Origin: Lachnospiraceae bacterium
GTDB lineage: Bacteria > Bacillota > Clostridia > Lachnospirales > Lachnospiraceae
Direction: 5' to 3'
NCBI GenBank assembly: GCA_017476665.1
Contig: JAFUZJ010000010.1
Span: 1 to 39,690 of the forward strand
DNA length: 39,690 bases
Part shown: positions 1-9,364 of the stretch, piece after piece
Position numbering within the stretch: the first letter of the stretch is position 1
Layout: each line of letters opens with the position of its first letter
The notes under the pieces: model-generated
The model's input: only the letters and a program-made list of their open reading frames with translations
What the model was told of the DNA's origin: nothing
The model's database searches: none
Translations under genes and position numbers: made by a program

Positions 1-1123
1 CGATGCAGTACGCCATACGGAAGAACCCGGGCGCCCCGAAGCTGTCCGCGGGCCCCAGGATCAGATCGTATTTTAACGCCTTCTTGCAGAATGCGATCGA
101 ATCCTCCTCCAGCGCCTTCGGGAAGATATAAAATGTTCCGCCGGGCTTCACGCAGGTGAAACCAAGGCTTTTCAGTTCATTATAGATCAGGTTCATATTG
201 GTCTCATAAACACTCAGATCAGCCGTCTTGTCCAGCACCTGGGTCACCGCCAGCTGAATGATGGAAGGCGGACAATTATGTCCGATCCCCCGGGAGATCT
301 GACCGCACATATTCACCATGGTCTCCGCATCGGGACACGCCGGATTGATCGCCAGATAACCGATCCTCTCACCCGGCAGGGACAGCGATTTGGAGAAGGA
401 ATAACACATCATGGTATTTTCATAGAACCTGGACACGCAGGGTGCATCCACGCCTTCAAACACGATCTCTCTGTAGGGCTCATCCGAGATCAGATAGATC
501 TCATGTCCGTACTGCGCCGATTTTGCCCGCAGGATATCCGCCAGCCTCTGCACCGTCTCCGTGGAGTACACGATGCCGGAAGGATTGTTCGGCGTATTGA
601 TCAGGATCGCTTTCACCTTGTCCGTCAGCATTTCTTCGAACGCGGCAAAGTTGATCTGGAACGTCTCCGTATTGGGGGGAACAATCTTTAACGTTGCCCC
701 GGTCAGTTCAATATAAGGACGGTACTCCGGGAAGAAAGGTGCAAAGATCAGCACTTCGTCCCCCTGCTCCACCACCAGCCGCAGTGCATGGGCAATGGCG
801 CCTGCTGCCGCGGAAGTCATGAAAATGTGTTCCTTCCTATAAGGAATGCCAAAACGCTTCTCCAGCGAAGTCGCGATGGCCTCCCGCACGGAAGTGATCC
901 CCAGACTGGGGCTGTATCCATGCAGCTCCATCGGATTTTTCTCCTGCAGTAGCCGGATCATCGCATCCGTAAATTCCTGCGGAACCGCCACAGACGGATT
1001 TCCCAGGCTGTAGTCAAACACATTCTCATACCCGATCTCCCGCCCTCGCGCAGTGGCAAACTCAGATAACTGCCGGATCACGGATTTTCCCGATAACATA
1101 TTTTTATATTTCTGCACTAACAT
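1..1123 (-). CDS. PLP-dependent class I/II aminotransferase, C-terminus cut by window edge
   Basis: This is a cytoplasmic fold-type I aminotransferase with 374 codons visible; the C-terminal end lies beyond base 1. The start is the ATG at 1123, placed by a GGAGGAAG ribosome site 5 bases upstream, and the protein begins MLVQKYKNMLSG. Visible family marks are the N-terminal YSLGNPS segment, the substrate/PLP segment INTPNNPSG, the SDEPYRE aspartate segment and the PLP-lysine motif SFSKSLSLPGERIGYLA. The amino acid substrate cannot be told from the sequence. Only 35 bases separate it from the glycerol kinase stop and no terminator is visible there, so it is probably co-transcribed with glpK. Family assignment is firm; specificity is unknown. 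Confidence 0.9.
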   Translation of the reverse strand, partial: MLVQKYKNMLSGKSVIRQLSEFATARGREIGYENVFDYSLGNPSVAVPQEFTDAMIRLLQEKNPMELHGYSPSLGITSVREAIATSLEKRFGIPYRKEHIFMTSAAAGAIAHALRLVVEQGDEVLIFAPFFPEYRPYIELTGATLKIVPPNTETFQINFAAFEEMLTDKVKAILINTPNNPSGIVYSTETVQRLADILRAKSAQYGHEIYLISDEPYREIVFEGVDAPCVSRFYENTMMCYSFSKSLSLPGERIGYLAINPACPDAETMVNMCGQISRGIGHNCPPSIIQLAVTQVLDKTADLSVYETNMNLIYNELKSLGFTCVKPGGTFYIFPKALEEDSIAFCKKALKYDLILGPADSFGAPGFFRMAYCI

Positions 1124-1158
1124 TTTTCTTCCTCCGAATTTTTAATGTAAGTATAACC

Positions 1159-2688
1159 CTATTCTTCTGCCCACGCAAGTGCGCATTTCACTGCCCTGCG
1201 CCAGCCCTTCAGCAGAGCAGCCCGCTTCTTTTCATCCATGCTGGGCAGGAAGGTCTTGTCCGGCTTCCAGTTGGCGCGGATCTCCGCCTGATCCTTCCAG
1301 TATCCCACAGCCAGTCCGGCCAGATACGCCGCTCCCAGGGCCGTGGTCTCAATACAGCCGGGCCGCACGGTATCCGCATCGATCACGTCCGCCTGGAACT
1401 GCATCAGAAAATCATTGGCACTGGCCCCTCCGTCCACCTTCAGACTTTTCAGCCCGATTCCGCTGTCCTGTTCCATGGCATGCAGCAGATCCGCCGTCTG
1501 ATAGGCGATGGACTCTAACGTCGCCCGGATAAAATGTGCCCTGGACGTACCTCTGGTGATTCCTACGATCGTTCCTCTGGCATAGGGATTCCAGTAGGGC
1601 GCCCCCAATCCCGCAAACGCAGGCACCAGATACATACCGTCCGTATCCTCCACCTGTGCCGCAAAACGCTCCGACTCCGCCGCGTTCCGCACAAGCTCCA
1701 TGCCGTCCCGCAGCCATTGGATCGCTGCGCCCGCCACAAACACACTGCCCTCCAACGCATAATTCACGCAGTCTTTGGCGTCTTTCGCATCTCCAACAGC
1801 ACTGTCACAATCAGCCGTCGCCGCAATTGTGGTCAGCAGCCCGGCGGAAGAATTTATGATCTTCTTTCCAGTATTCATAAGCAGAAAACATCCCGTACCA
1901 TACGTATTTTTCACTTCGCCTTCCTCAAAACAGCACTGTCCGAACAACGCCGCCTGTTGATCTCCCGCTGCTCCCGCTATGGGAATCTCGCCTCCTAAAA
2001 ACGACACATCCGTCATTCCAAACAGATGACTGGACGGATATACCCGGGGCAGCATGCTCTCCGGAATCTTAAAATAGTCCAGGATCTCCTGATCCCACCG
2101 AAGATTTCTGATATCAAAGAGCATGGTGCGGGATGCATTGGTGTAGTCCGTGGCATGCACTTTTCCTCTTGTCAGATTCCAGATCAGCCAGCTGTCCACC
2201 GTGCCAAAGCGCAGTTTTCCGGCTTCCGCCTTCTCCCTGGCATCTACTGCATGCTCCAGGATCCACGCGATCTTGGAAGCACTGAAATACGCATCCGGGA
2301 TCAGACCGGTCCTCTCTTTGATCCGCTGCTCCCACCCGTCTTTCTTCAGCTGCTCGATCCGGTCCGCCGTCCGCCTGCACTGCCATACGATCGCATTGTA
2401 CACCGGCCTGCCTGTATCCGCATCCCAGACAATGGTGGTCTCCCGCTGATTGGTGATGCCGATCCCCCTGATCTGCCCTGCATTTACATTGATCTTCGCC
2501 ATTGCTTCCGCCGCCACGGAAAGCTGCGAGGACCAGATCTCCATCGGATCATGCTCCACCCAGCCGGGCTGCGGATAGATCTGTGTAAACTCCTTCTGCG
2601 CCATGGAACAGATATTTCCGCCCTTGTCAAACAAAATACAGCGGGAACTGGTCGTTCCCTGATCCAGCGACATGATATAGGTCTCCAT
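1159..2688 (-). CDS. glpK: Glycerol kinase
   Basis: ATP-dependent phosphorylation of glycerol to glycerol 3-phosphate in the cytoplasm (FGGY sugar kinase family). The protein is 509 residues, close to the usual 495-505. Marks in order are the N-terminal phosphate-binding segment [50 protein letters not shown], and the FGGY signature around [16 protein letters not shown] near the C-terminus. The open frame extends 51 codons further upstream, but [10 protein letters not shown] at 2688 is chosen because ACGGAGGG lies directly before it and it fits the family N-terminus. No glpF or glpD is next to it. A possible terminator separates it from the deacetylase upstream, and the aminotransferase follows without a terminator. 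Confidence 0.97.
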   Translation of the reverse strand: METYIMSLDQGTTSSRCILFDKGGNICSMAQKEFTQIYPQPGWVEHDPMEIWSSQLSVAAEAMAKINVNAGQIRGIGITNQRETTIVWDADTGRPVYNAIVWQCRRTADRIEQLKKDGWEQRIKERTGLIPDAYFSASKIAWILEHAVDAREKAEAGKLRFGTVDSWLIWNLTRGKVHATDYTNASRTMLFDIRNLRWDQEILDYFKIPESMLPRVYPSSHLFGMTDVSFLGGEIPIAGAAGDQQAALFGQCCFEEGEVKNTYGTGCFLLMNTGKKIINSSAGLLTTIAATADCDSAVGDAKDAKDCVNYALEGSVFVAGAAIQWLRDGMELVRNAAESERFAAQVEDTDGMYLVPAFAGLGAPYWNPYARGTIVGITRGTSRAHFIRATLESIAYQTADLLHAMEQDSGIGLKSLKVDGGASANDFLMQFQADVIDADTVRPGCIETTALGAAYLAGLAVGYWKDQAEIRANWKPDKTFLPSMDEKKRAALLKGWRRAVKCALAWAEE

Positions 2689-2711
2689 AAATCCCTCCGT
2701 AAACAGACAAA

Positions 2712-2751
2712 GACCCGCACTTCCGGCATCTTTTGACCAAAAGCGAGGGTC
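2712..2751 (-). terminator. Possible intrinsic terminator between the deacetylase and glpK
   Basis: On the minus strand an imperfect stem (GACCC pairing with GGGTC, extended past one mismatch) encloses a perfect small palindrome, CTTTTG-N2-CAAAAG at 2730-2743. It is followed by a T-rich stretch running into the glpK leader. The T tract is interrupted, so this may be an attenuator or only a partial terminator. Confidence 0.4.
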
Positions 2752-2762
2752 CTGTAGCTTTA

Positions 2763-3587
2763 TTATTTTATCAATGCACTCAGGTCCACATACTGACCGC
2801 CGGGAATCTCTGCCCGAACCTTGTCGTTCAACACCAGCCACACACTGGCTGCACTGGGATTATAAACTGCCTCGCAGTCCGCGGAAAACTGCAGATTCTT
2901 TGCCGCCGTCATATAATCCACGATCTCGATGTTGGTGGCGTACCAGATATCCTCTCTGCCGCCCATGTATTCGCAAAACTCCTCGATCACATTCCAGTTG
3001 TCATTATTGTCAAATTCGTAGCTGTGTCCCCATACATACATCAGTTTCAGGTATTGGGGCTTATGAAACTCCGCAAAATACCTTGCCTTCTCCATCAGCT
3101 GCGGATCATTGTGATGACAGGTCGCCTTCCATTCCATGAAATCGTCCGGCAATTCAAATTCTCCCGTGGTCTCCACCACACGCGCATAGGCGATCCCCAT
3201 CTGCCGAAACAGTGTCTTGATCTCCTCGCTGTAGGAACCGTTCGGATACGCATGACCGCGCACCAGTGTCCCCAGCGCCTTCTCCAGCCCTTTCCGATCC
3301 TCCAGGATCTCCTCCGCCACATAGGTCAGCGGACATCTGGCGATGGTCGGGTGGGTCATCGTATGGGTGGCAATCTCATGCCCCTTATAAAGCTCCTTGA
3401 TCTGCTCCTTCTCGAAGCGGGGCGGCTTTTTATCAAGCCCCATCAGACCGTAGTTCAGATTAAAGGTTCCCTTGATCCCGTATTGATTAAAAATAGAGAG
3501 AAGTCTCTCATCCTGCAGCTTTCCGTCATCATAACTCATGGTCAGTGCTTTTGACTTTCCCTCCGGAAAAGCAATGTACGCTTTCAT
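2763..3587 (-). CDS. Polysaccharide deacetylase family protein (NodB-like), cytoplasmic form
   Basis: This is a 274-residue carbohydrate esterase family 4-type protein. SYDDG at residues 18-22 corresponds to the TFDDG motif that carries the catalytic base and a metal ligand. HTMTHP at 75-80 supplies the two metal-binding histidines, and the GHAYPNGSY segment follows. There is no signal peptide or membrane segment, so it should act in the cytoplasm, unlike classical peptidoglycan or chitin deacetylases. The substrate is therefore open. The C-terminal 70 residues (from about [11 protein letters not shown]) keep the WGHSYEF segment common in this intracellular group. A promoter fits directly upstream. 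It precedes glpK but is probably partly insulated from it. Confidence 0.85.
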   Translation of the reverse strand: MKAYIAFPEGKSKALTMSYDDGKLQDERLLSIFNQYGIKGTFNLNYGLMGLDKKPPRFEKEQIKELYKGHEIATHTMTHPTIARCPLTYVAEEILEDRKGLEKALGTLVRGHAYPNGSYSEEIKTLFRQMGIAYARVVETTGEFELPDDFMEWKATCHHNDPQLMEKARYFAEFHKPQYLKLMYVWGHSYEFDNNDNWNVIEEFCEYMGGREDIWYATNIEIVDYMTAAKNLQFSADCEAVYNPSAASVWLVLNDKVRAEIPGGQYVDLSALIK

Positions 3588-3628
3588 CTCTTTTACCCCG
3601 TCTTTCCCAAAAATCCCGCATTATATTA

Positions 3629-3657
3629 ATGATAGCGTGTTTTTGCCCGTTTGACAA
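3629..3657 (-). promoter_or_regulatory. Predicted sigma-A promoter for the deacetylase gene
   Basis: Reading the minus strand, TTGTCA and TATCAT are separated by 17 bases, each matching five of six consensus positions. They lie 42-70 bases upstream of the deacetylase ATG. Confidence 0.55.
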
Positions 3658-3665
3658 CTGCTTTT

Positions 3666-4079
3666 TCACTCCTGACGGTAAAAATCCACACCGCATTTAC
3701 CGGTGAGCGCATCATACTGTCTGTACATCGCCTGCACCTCATTTTCCAGAATGTAATAATGCCTCACATAGGGGATCAGCAGGATCAAAAACATCACCAC
3801 CAGCACAAGCCAGCCCGCGCCGCCTTCCATACCGGCCGCCATCAGACCAAACGCCACGAAAAGTGACATAATCGTCATAAACGCAAAGATCACTACCACG
3901 ATCAAGTGTACCAGTCTCTCGTGCTGGAAAAATCCCACCTGTACCAGGTGCTCCCTGCGAATCTGCTGCCAGTCCAGATCCTCCTGCTGCAGCAATTCAT
4001 CTATGTATCGGCGGTAAGTCAGGATCCTCCTCTCCATACCGCCTTCGCCCTGGATCAGCTTCTCTGTTTTTCTCGACAT
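3666..4079 (-). CDS. Small two-helix membrane protein, unknown function
   Basis: I do not recognise this 137-residue protein. The N-terminal 55 residues are charged and rich in Arg, Glu and Gln, with a helix-forming pattern (RRYIDELLQQEDLDWQQI). They are followed by two hydrophobic helices at about 57-82 and 90-107 and a short charged cytosolic tail. The start at MSRKTEK (4079) is chosen because AAGGGGG lies just upstream; an in-frame start 19 codons earlier lacks a ribosome site. It runs away from the divergent CapA-type gene, with 85 bases between the two start codons. The topology resembles small regulatory or scaffold membrane proteins, but nothing shows a function. Confidence 0.7.
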   Translation of the reverse strand: MSRKTEKLIQGEGGMERRILTYRRYIDELLQQEDLDWQQIRREHLVQVGFFQHERLVHLIVVVIFAFMTIMSLFVAFGLMAAGMEGGAGWLVLVVMFLILLIPYVRHYYILENEVQAMYRQYDALTGKCGVDFYRQE

Positions 4080-4164
4080 GTTTTCGCCCCCTTCGACACA
4101 ATGTTTTATCGGTGTGCTGTTTTTTTCTCTTTTCACACGCCTGAAAATATGCTAGCATAGATGC

Positions 4165-5511
4165 ATGAAAAAGAAAAGTAAACCTACTCAAAAATTATTT
4201 TTATACACGCTTGCTGTAGCTTTCCTGCTCCACAGCCCTGTCCTGACGGGCTGCAATCGGGCAGACGAGCCGAATCTTTCCGACATCCGGACCATTACAC
4301 CGGAGAGCATCCCGGCTCCCGGCGCTACTTCGGAATCCAGCGTCACACCGGATATTTCCCAATCCACGGCCACCCCGTCGGAACCGGTACAGCCTGTCCA
4401 GCCACCCCAGCCTGCCGGTCCTACTCAGCTCACTCTTTTGATGGTGGGCGATATTCTGCTGCACACCCCCGTGGAGGAGAGTGCCCTGCAGGCCGACGGC
4501 ACCTATGATTTCGACCCGATCTTTGCCCACACCGCAGACACCATACAGGCTGCGGATGTTGCCCTGGTGAACCAGGAGGTCATCATCGGCGGAGAGGCGC
4601 TGGGCATCTCGGGCTATCCCGCATTCAACGCGCCTTACGCCATCGGCGACGCGCTGGTGGATGCCGGCTTTGACGTGGTCTGCCACGCCACAAACCACGC
4701 GCTGGACAAGGGAAAAAAGGGAATCGTCAATTGCAGTTCTTACTGGCGGGATGAACACCCGGAGATCACCGTGCTGGGCATCCACGACGCAGATCCCTAT
4801 AACGCGGAGTTATCTTCGTCGGATCGCCCCATCTATTTTTATGAAAAAGATGACATTACTGTCGCAATCCTGAACTACACCTACGGTACCAATGGCATCG
4901 CTCTGCCCGCCGACATGCCTTATGCGGTGGAGCTGCTGGAGGAGGAGCAGGTGACCGCCGATATCCGATATGCGGAAGAACACGCGGACTTCACCGTTGT
5001 CTGCCCTCATTGGGGCACGGAATACCTCCTCACCACCGATTCCATGCAGCAAAAATGGACGGAGCTTTTCCTGGAAAACGGCGTGGATCTGATACTGGGC
5101 ACCCACCCCCACGTCATCGAGCCCATAGAATGGGTGGAGGACCCGGACACAGGACACCGGATGTTGGTATATTACTCTCTGGGAAATTTTGTGAACTGGA
5201 CCTCCGGCACCGGAGCCGGCGTCTCCAACCGCATGGTGGGCGGCATGGCACAGGTCACCCTGACCAGAACGGATTCGGGTAACAGCACCGGTATTTCCGA
5301 TTATTCTGACAAAGTTGTCATTTCAGACTACGGTGTAGAGGCTGTCGTATGTCATGTCACAGAGGGCACAGACGGTGTCACTGTATACCCTTTGGCGGAT
5401 TACACAAAAGAACTCTCCGCACAAAACGCGATCCTCTCACAAGCACCGGACTTTTCCCTGGATTACTGCACGGATCTGTGCAACAATGTGTGGGGAGATG
5501 TATGGCACTGA
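4165..5511 (+). CDS. CapA-family (PGA_cap) lipoprotein
   Basis: This 448-residue exported protein has a lipoprotein signal peptide: a basic N-terminus, a hydrophobic stretch at 11-23 and lipobox LTGC with Cys30 as the lipidated residue. A Pro/Ser/Thr/Gln-rich linker follows (about 31-87). Then comes a calcineurin-like CapA domain starting at VGDILLH (94-100), with NQEV, ATNHALD, HWGTEY and GTHPHVIEP motifs typical of the metallophosphatase fold. Family members include the poly-gamma-glutamate synthesis protein CapA, but most homologues in Clostridia have no assigned substrate, and no capB or capC is nearby. No Shine-Dalgarno sequence is visible in the 20 bases before the ATG, which is unusual in this window. 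It is monocistronic in appearance. Confidence 0.9.
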   Translation: MKKKSKPTQKLFLYTLAVAFLLHSPVLTGCNRADEPNLSDIRTITPESIPAPGATSESSVTPDISQSTATPSEPVQPVQPPQPAGPTQLTLLMVGDILLHTPVEESALQADGTYDFDPIFAHTADTIQAADVALVNQEVIIGGEALGISGYPAFNAPYAIGDALVDAGFDVVCHATNHALDKGKKGIVNCSSYWRDEHPEITVLGIHDADPYNAELSSSDRPIYFYEKDDITVAILNYTYGTNGIALPADMPYAVELLEEEQVTADIRYAEEHADFTVVCPHWGTEYLLTTDSMQQKWTELFLENGVDLILGTHPHVIEPIEWVEDPDTGHRMLVYYSLGNFVNWTSGTGAGVSNRMVGGMAQVTLTRTDSGNSTGISDYSDKVVISDYGVEAVVCHVTEGTDGVTVYPLADYTKELSAQNAILSQAPDFSLDYCTDLCNNVWGDVWH

Positions 5512-5585
5512 CCCGGGACGGAACTTTCGATTTTTGGTAAAACATACTGCTGACATATCCATGTGGTCAGAAGTCCAAAATGCTC

Positions 5586-6088
5586 TTAAAATATCCAAAA
5601 TACCCTTTCTTCTGGGTAATCCTCTTTATCAACAGCGATCCTGCCTATGATGCCTTCCTTGTCACCGCTATACAGATATTTGAGATAGACCAATTTTTTA
5701 TCTTCAATCCCCAGATAATCATTAACTTTTTCATAATACTCAAACATAGCCTCTGCCCCATAAATTCTCGCACGGACTTCGCACTGCTACATGATTCATC
5801 CTGTCCCTTGTTTCCATCAATAGTACGCTATTATGCGTACCTGTTTCCCTTTCCAAATTTATGAGACAATAACTCAAAAAACTTTGCCAGAGATTTTGTG
5901 TCATATCATTGGCAAGTTCCTCCAATCTTCTTTTGGACCAACGGTCCAGAAGTAAAAATGACAAACGCAGATTCGGGATTTCTCTCAAAACTGCGTCTGT
6001 CGCTGATATGTTCATTTATATGCTTTTTGCCGGTTCAATAATAAATCCAATCTAAGATTTTCACGAAAGTAATGTATCCTGTGATCAT
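5586..6088 (-). pseudogene. Multiply frameshifted coding relic downstream of the DUF234 ATPase
   Basis: This 503-base stretch holds no intact gene, but the minus strand reads as protein-like sequence in successive frames. It starts at an ATG with a GGAG site (6088), followed in another frame by YFRENLRLDLLLNRQKAYK, then MNISATDAVLREIPN through to an Arg/Leu-rich segment (5740-6015). After a further shift it reads from CEVRARIYGAEAMFEYY to VFWIF with a stop at 5586-5588. The joined product would be roughly 160 residues. I do not recognise the family. Its position directly after the ATPase stop suggests a decayed partner gene. The remaining bases of the 5512-6110 gap hold nothing I can identify. 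Confidence 0.45.
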
Positions 6089-6110
6089 TTTCTCCGGTCT
6101 GGATGATTCT

Positions 6111-7538
6111 TCAAACAACCAAGAACAGATCCTCCAATGTTATAACTTTAGAAAATACCCCACTGTATTTATTTTGAGTAAGTCCATACGTAGTGATCAA
6201 CGTTTGGTGTATCACCTGTTTGGGGGAGATCATCTTTTGAATGATTGCCTGGCGATTAGCCAATTTGCGTTGGTAAGCTGCATTCACTGAAAAATCTCCG
6301 CTAAGATACTTAATCTCACACATATTCAGGACATGATCATCACGATCTAATATCAGATCGATCTGTGCCCCACCAAGTTCCTCGTCATAACCAAACCATG
6401 CAGAATGAGTCGTATGGACTCCATAGATGTCAAGTGCCTTCTTTATCTGGTCAATATGCCTGAAACAAACATTTTCAAAAGCCAGTCCACGCCAAGAGTT
6501 TGCCGAAGATGAGTTATGATTGTTAGTCCAATAATGATCCATTTTATGAGATTTCCCTATAAAATGTAGGTAAAACAGGCAAAACGGATCCGTCAGTTTA
6601 TAATATGCTATGCTTTCCCCAAAAGGGACATACTTGGTGATAAAATCGCTTTCTATAAGACTCTTCAGGCATTTTGTCAGTGTTCCTCCTGAACGGAACT
6701 TAAGTTTTTCCGCTATATCCGACCTTTTATACCCTTCGCGCCTGGATGCCAAAACTTCAATAATGCTCTTCATGGTGTCCGGATTACTGAAGACAGATGA
6801 AAACAGCCGATCATACTCATCCTTAAGGAAGGCGTTATTTGTAAAGAATAATTTGTCAATATCCTGCGGCATACTTAATCCCGGCTCATAATAATCCAGA
6901 TAATAAGGTATTCCACCAAGGATCATGTAACTTTGTACGATATCATATCTAGATAAATGGATCTGGTTTTCTTCAAGAAACAGCTCGCATTCACGAAGGC
7001 TGAACGGAGCAAGTTTCATTTGGCAGGTCAGGCGGTTATACAAGCCGCCATGATTATTAATCAGATTATCCAGGATCCACGAACTGGCACTGCCGCAAAC
7101 AATGAACATCAGATTGTTTCTGTGACATCCCCAATTGTTCCAAAAGCTTTCCAATGCCGATTTAAAATGCGAGCGCGGAGTATCAAGCCAAGGAAGTTCA
7201 TCCAAAAAAACAACCTGACGAGATCCGTCATCCACTTTTTCAAGCCAAGTCTCCAGCATAAAGAATGCTTCCAGCCAATCTTTCGGGCAATGGTCCACAT
7301 CTGCATGATACAATTGAAGCGTATAATAAAACTGTTCCAACTGTCTGTTCATTTCACCCGATTTTTGATCATCTATCGGTGAAAGACCTGCATGACGAAA
7401 TGTAATCTTCTTTTCAAAAGTATTATCGATCAGGAATGTTTTCCCAACACGCCTACGACCATATACAGCTATGAATTCAGGTTTGTTGCGCTCATATCTG
7501 CGTAATAACTCTTTTCTTTCCCACTCGCGCCCAATCAT
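6111..7538 (-). CDS. AAA-type ATPase with C-terminal DUF234 nuclease-like domain
   Basis: This 475-residue protein is of the archaeal-type ATPase_2 (PF01637) family. The N-terminal motif is MIGREWERKEL. Walker A GRRRVGKT is at 27-34 and Walker B VVFLDE at 109-114, followed by a winged-helix region around 265-300. A C-terminal DUF234 domain carries GAQIDLILDRDDHVLNMCEIKY, which fits a PD-(D/E)XK nuclease-like core. Members are common as single genes in gut Clostridia; their role is not established, and defence or mobile-element functions have been suggested. It has its own strong promoter and a leader inverted repeat. A frameshifted relic lies downstream. A paralogue of the same architecture lies at 31442-32851. 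Confidence 0.9.
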   Translation of the reverse strand: MIGREWERKELLRRYERNKPEFIAVYGRRRVGKTFLIDNTFEKKITFRHAGLSPIDDQKSGEMNRQLEQFYYTLQLYHADVDHCPKDWLEAFFMLETWLEKVDDGSRQVVFLDELPWLDTPRSHFKSALESFWNNWGCHRNNLMFIVCGSASSWILDNLINNHGGLYNRLTCQMKLAPFSLRECELFLEENQIHLSRYDIVQSYMILGGIPYYLDYYEPGLSMPQDIDKLFFTNNAFLKDEYDRLFSSVFSNPDTMKSIIEVLASRREGYKRSDIAEKLKFRSGGTLTKCLKSLIESDFITKYVPFGESIAYYKLTDPFCLFYLHFIGKSHKMDHYWTNNHNSSSANSWRGLAFENVCFRHIDQIKKALDIYGVHTTHSAWFGYDEELGGAQIDLILDRDDHVLNMCEIKYLSGDFSVNAAYQRKLANRQAIIQKMISPKQVIHQTLITTYGLTQNKYSGVFSKVITLEDLFLVV

Positions 7539-7562
7539 TATGCCACTTTCCTTGCTTTATTT

Positions 7563-7595
7563 AGCCAAACTTATTTATTTTTATAAATTTTGGCT
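7563..7595 (-). promoter_or_regulatory. Inverted repeat in the leader of the DUF234 ATPase gene
   Basis: AGCCAAA at 7563-7569 and TTTGGCT at 7589-7595 are perfect 7-base arms around an A/T-rich 19-base centre. They lie 7-39 bases downstream of the -10 box, where an operator or leader hairpin could act. Confidence 0.4.
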
Positions 7596-7601
7596 GATTT
7601 G

Positions 7602-7630
7602 ATTATACCATAAGCGCAAATCAATATCAA
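7602..7630 (-). promoter_or_regulatory. Predicted sigma-A promoter for the DUF234 ATPase gene
   Basis: On the minus strand TTGATA and a consensus TATAAT are separated by exactly 17 bases, within A/T-rich DNA about 65 bases upstream of the ATG at 7538. Confidence 0.75.
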
Positions 7631-7717
7631 CCAATTTATTGCCCCCCGCCAAAACAATCAATATAAAACTCAATTTTATTGACATAACTCACAGAAATTC
7701 GTAGGATGTATTTTAAT

Positions 7718-8440
7718 CTATGCCTCCCACGCGTACAGCGCGTAGTCCTGCCCCTGCACACACACCTGTGCTTCCTCGTGCATGCCGATTTTCCCGCACA
7801 CCCTGCGGGAGGCCGCATTGTCTGGCTGCACAAAAGCTAACACCCGTTCGAATCCCAGTTCTTTATCGGCATATGCAAGCACCGCCCGACACACTTCCGT
7901 GGCAAGCCCTTTTCCCTGCCACGGCTCCCCGATCAAGAAGCCCAATTCCGGATCTTCATATCCTTCTCTGTAGCAGATCCCCGCACGCCCGATCACCGCA
8001 CCGCTCTCTTTTTCCAACACGGTCCAGATCCCGAAATCATAGAATGCATAGACTTTCTCAATATAATCTCTCGCATAGGCGCGCTCCTCCTCCGGGTCCG
8101 CATAGAGAGGCTCCATATACCGCGTGATCCCGGGCTCTGCATAAATCTCATAGAATGCGTCCACATCCGCCACCGTGGTCTCACGCACCAGACAGCGCTC
8201 CGTCTCCAGGACGGAAAGCGGCAGTCCCTTCTCTCTCTGGTAGATCCGGTCCAGATACGCCTCGTCCAGATCCTCCGGATCTTCACAGACATACCTGCAA
8301 AACCCGAAATCCTCCTCCCTGTTTCCCGCATGCAAAAAGACCAGCACCGCCTCACCCTGCGCTTTGAGCCGCCTTGCTATGACACTATTGTCAGTTATAT
8401 GCAGGATCCCTCCTGTTTTTACTCTGACCGCCCGATCCAT
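7718..8440 (-). CDS. GNAT-family N-acetyltransferase with an extra N-terminal domain
   Basis: This 240-residue cytoplasmic protein has a RimJ/RimL-like acetyltransferase domain from about residue 78 (TERCLVRETTVADVD). It keeps the central ELGFLIGEPWQGKGLATEVC segment, where the Q/R-x-x-G-x-G/A acetyl-CoA loop reads QGKGLA, and the VQPDNAASRRVCGKIGM segment. The first 75 residues form a separate small domain (ILHITDNSVIARRLK, then a LHAGNREEDFGFCRYV stretch) that I recognise only as recurring in front of some clostridial GNAT domains. It may be a degenerate nucleotide- or phosphate-binding fold. The start at 8440 has an AGAGGAGAAC ribosome site. The acceptor substrate is unknown. Confidence 0.88.
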   Translation of the reverse strand: MDRAVRVKTGGILHITDNSVIARRLKAQGEAVLVFLHAGNREEDFGFCRYVCEDPEDLDEAYLDRIYQREKGLPLSVLETERCLVRETTVADVDAFYEIYAEPGITRYMEPLYADPEEERAYARDYIEKVYAFYDFGIWTVLEKESGAVIGRAGICYREGYEDPELGFLIGEPWQGKGLATEVCRAVLAYADKELGFERVLAFVQPDNAASRRVCGKIGMHEEAQVCVQGQDYALYAWEA

Positions 8441-8503
8441 CTTCTGTTCTCCTCTGATTCCCTCGGCGTGCTGCCAAATATTTGATTTTCCGTTCCTTTC
8501 TTC

Positions 8504-8532
8504 TTTACGTCACACCGAAATTACGGTACAAT
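8504..8532 (+). promoter_or_regulatory. Predicted sigma-A promoter for the cyclophilin gene
   Basis: TTTACG and TACAAT are separated by 17 bases, ending 55 bases before the ATG at 8588. The region lies between divergently transcribed genes. Confidence 0.6.
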
Positions 8533-8587
8533 GATTTTAGTTGTTTAAAACCAGTATACTATATTTCAGAACAGAGAGGTATCATTT

Positions 8588-9115
8588 ATGGCAAAAAATC
8601 CAGTAGTTACCATTACCATGCAAAACGGAGATGTGATCAAGGCGGAGCTTTACCCCGAGATTGCACCCACTTCCGTAAACAATTTTATCAGCCTGATCAA
8701 TAAGGGATTTTATGACGGTCTGATTTTTCATCGCGTGATCCGCGGTTTCATGATCCAGGGCGGCTGTCCCGACGGCACCGGCATGGGCGGTCCCGGCTAT
8801 TCTATTAAAGGAGAATTTGCGCAGAATGGTTTCCAAAACGATCTGAAACACACCGAAGGCGTTCTGTCCATGGCCCGGGCGATGCATCCCGACTCTGCCG
8901 GCAGCCAGTTTTTCATCATGCACAAGACGAGTCCTCATCTGGACGGCGGTTACGCTGCTTTTGGCAAGGTGATCGAGGGCATGGATGTGGTGAATAAAAT
9001 TGCGGAGACTCCCACGGATTATCAGGACAGACCGATGGAGGTACAGCAGATGAAGAGCGTTACCGTAGATACCTTCGGAGAGACCTATCCGGAGCCGGAG
9101 AAGCTGCCCCGCTAA
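8588..9115 (+). CDS. Cyclophilin-type peptidyl-prolyl cis-trans isomerase
   Basis: This 175-residue cytoplasmic protein catalyses cis-trans isomerisation of X-Pro bonds. Family marks are [11 protein letters not shown] near residue 27, [13 protein letters not shown] with the catalytic arginine, [17 protein letters not shown] and [18 protein letters not shown]. Length and motif order match bacterial cyclophilins, and no signal peptide is present. It has its own promoter and an AGAGAGG ribosome site. It is flanked by a divergent GNAT gene and a 375-base gap downstream, so it is probably a single-gene unit. Confidence 0.95.
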   Translation: MAKNPVVTITMQNGDVIKAELYPEIAPTSVNNFISLINKGFYDGLIFHRVIRGFMIQGGCPDGTGMGGPGYSIKGEFAQNGFQNDLKHTEGVLSMARAMHPDSAGSQFFIMHKTSPHLDGGYAAFGKVIEGMDVVNKIAETPTDYQDRPMEVQQMKSVTVDTFGETYPEPEKLPR

Positions 9116-9301
9116 GCACGAAGGAGGATTCCCGCGGATTGTTGTCATTCATATTTTGTTCACAATTCTTTTAATTTTTTTTAAATTTTCCATCATGTTT
9201 TAGACATTTCTGTGCCATATACTAGTATCATAGTGATGAGGCAATGACCGGAACAATCCGATGTTTATAACAAGTTGTTTATAATAACTTTTTCATAATA
9301 A

Positions 9302-9330
9302 ATGCCAAGGAACAGCAGGTTCCTTGGCAT
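9302..9330. repeat. Perfect 12-base-pair hairpin in the intergenic gap
   Basis: ATGCCAAGGAAC and GTTCCTTGGCAT form a perfect stem around a 5-base loop, followed on the plus strand by CCTCCCTTTT. It may end transcripts from the cyclophilin gene, although the T tract is weak and the distance from that gene is about 190 bases. The rest of 9116-9490 is A/T-rich without a recognisable gene, apart from the promoter at 9365-9393. Confidence 0.5.
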
Positions 9331-9364
9331 CCTCCCTTTTCAGGGGTTTTCCTTCACAAAACAC

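Noticed and set aside
4124-4165. Leaderless transcription of the CapA-type gene from a TATGCT box at 4148-4153
   Set aside because: The lack of a ribosome site fits, but no acceptable -35 lies 16-18 bases upstream, so the promoter cannot be supported.
5580-5864. 94-codon plus-strand open frame after the CapA-type gene
   Set aside because: No ribosome site, and the opposite strand shows more protein-like sequence across frames, so the relic is placed on the minus strand.
7846-7855. GTTCGAATCC resembling a tRNA T-loop
   Set aside because: It lies inside the GNAT coding region and no acceptor stem or anticodon arm can be formed around it.
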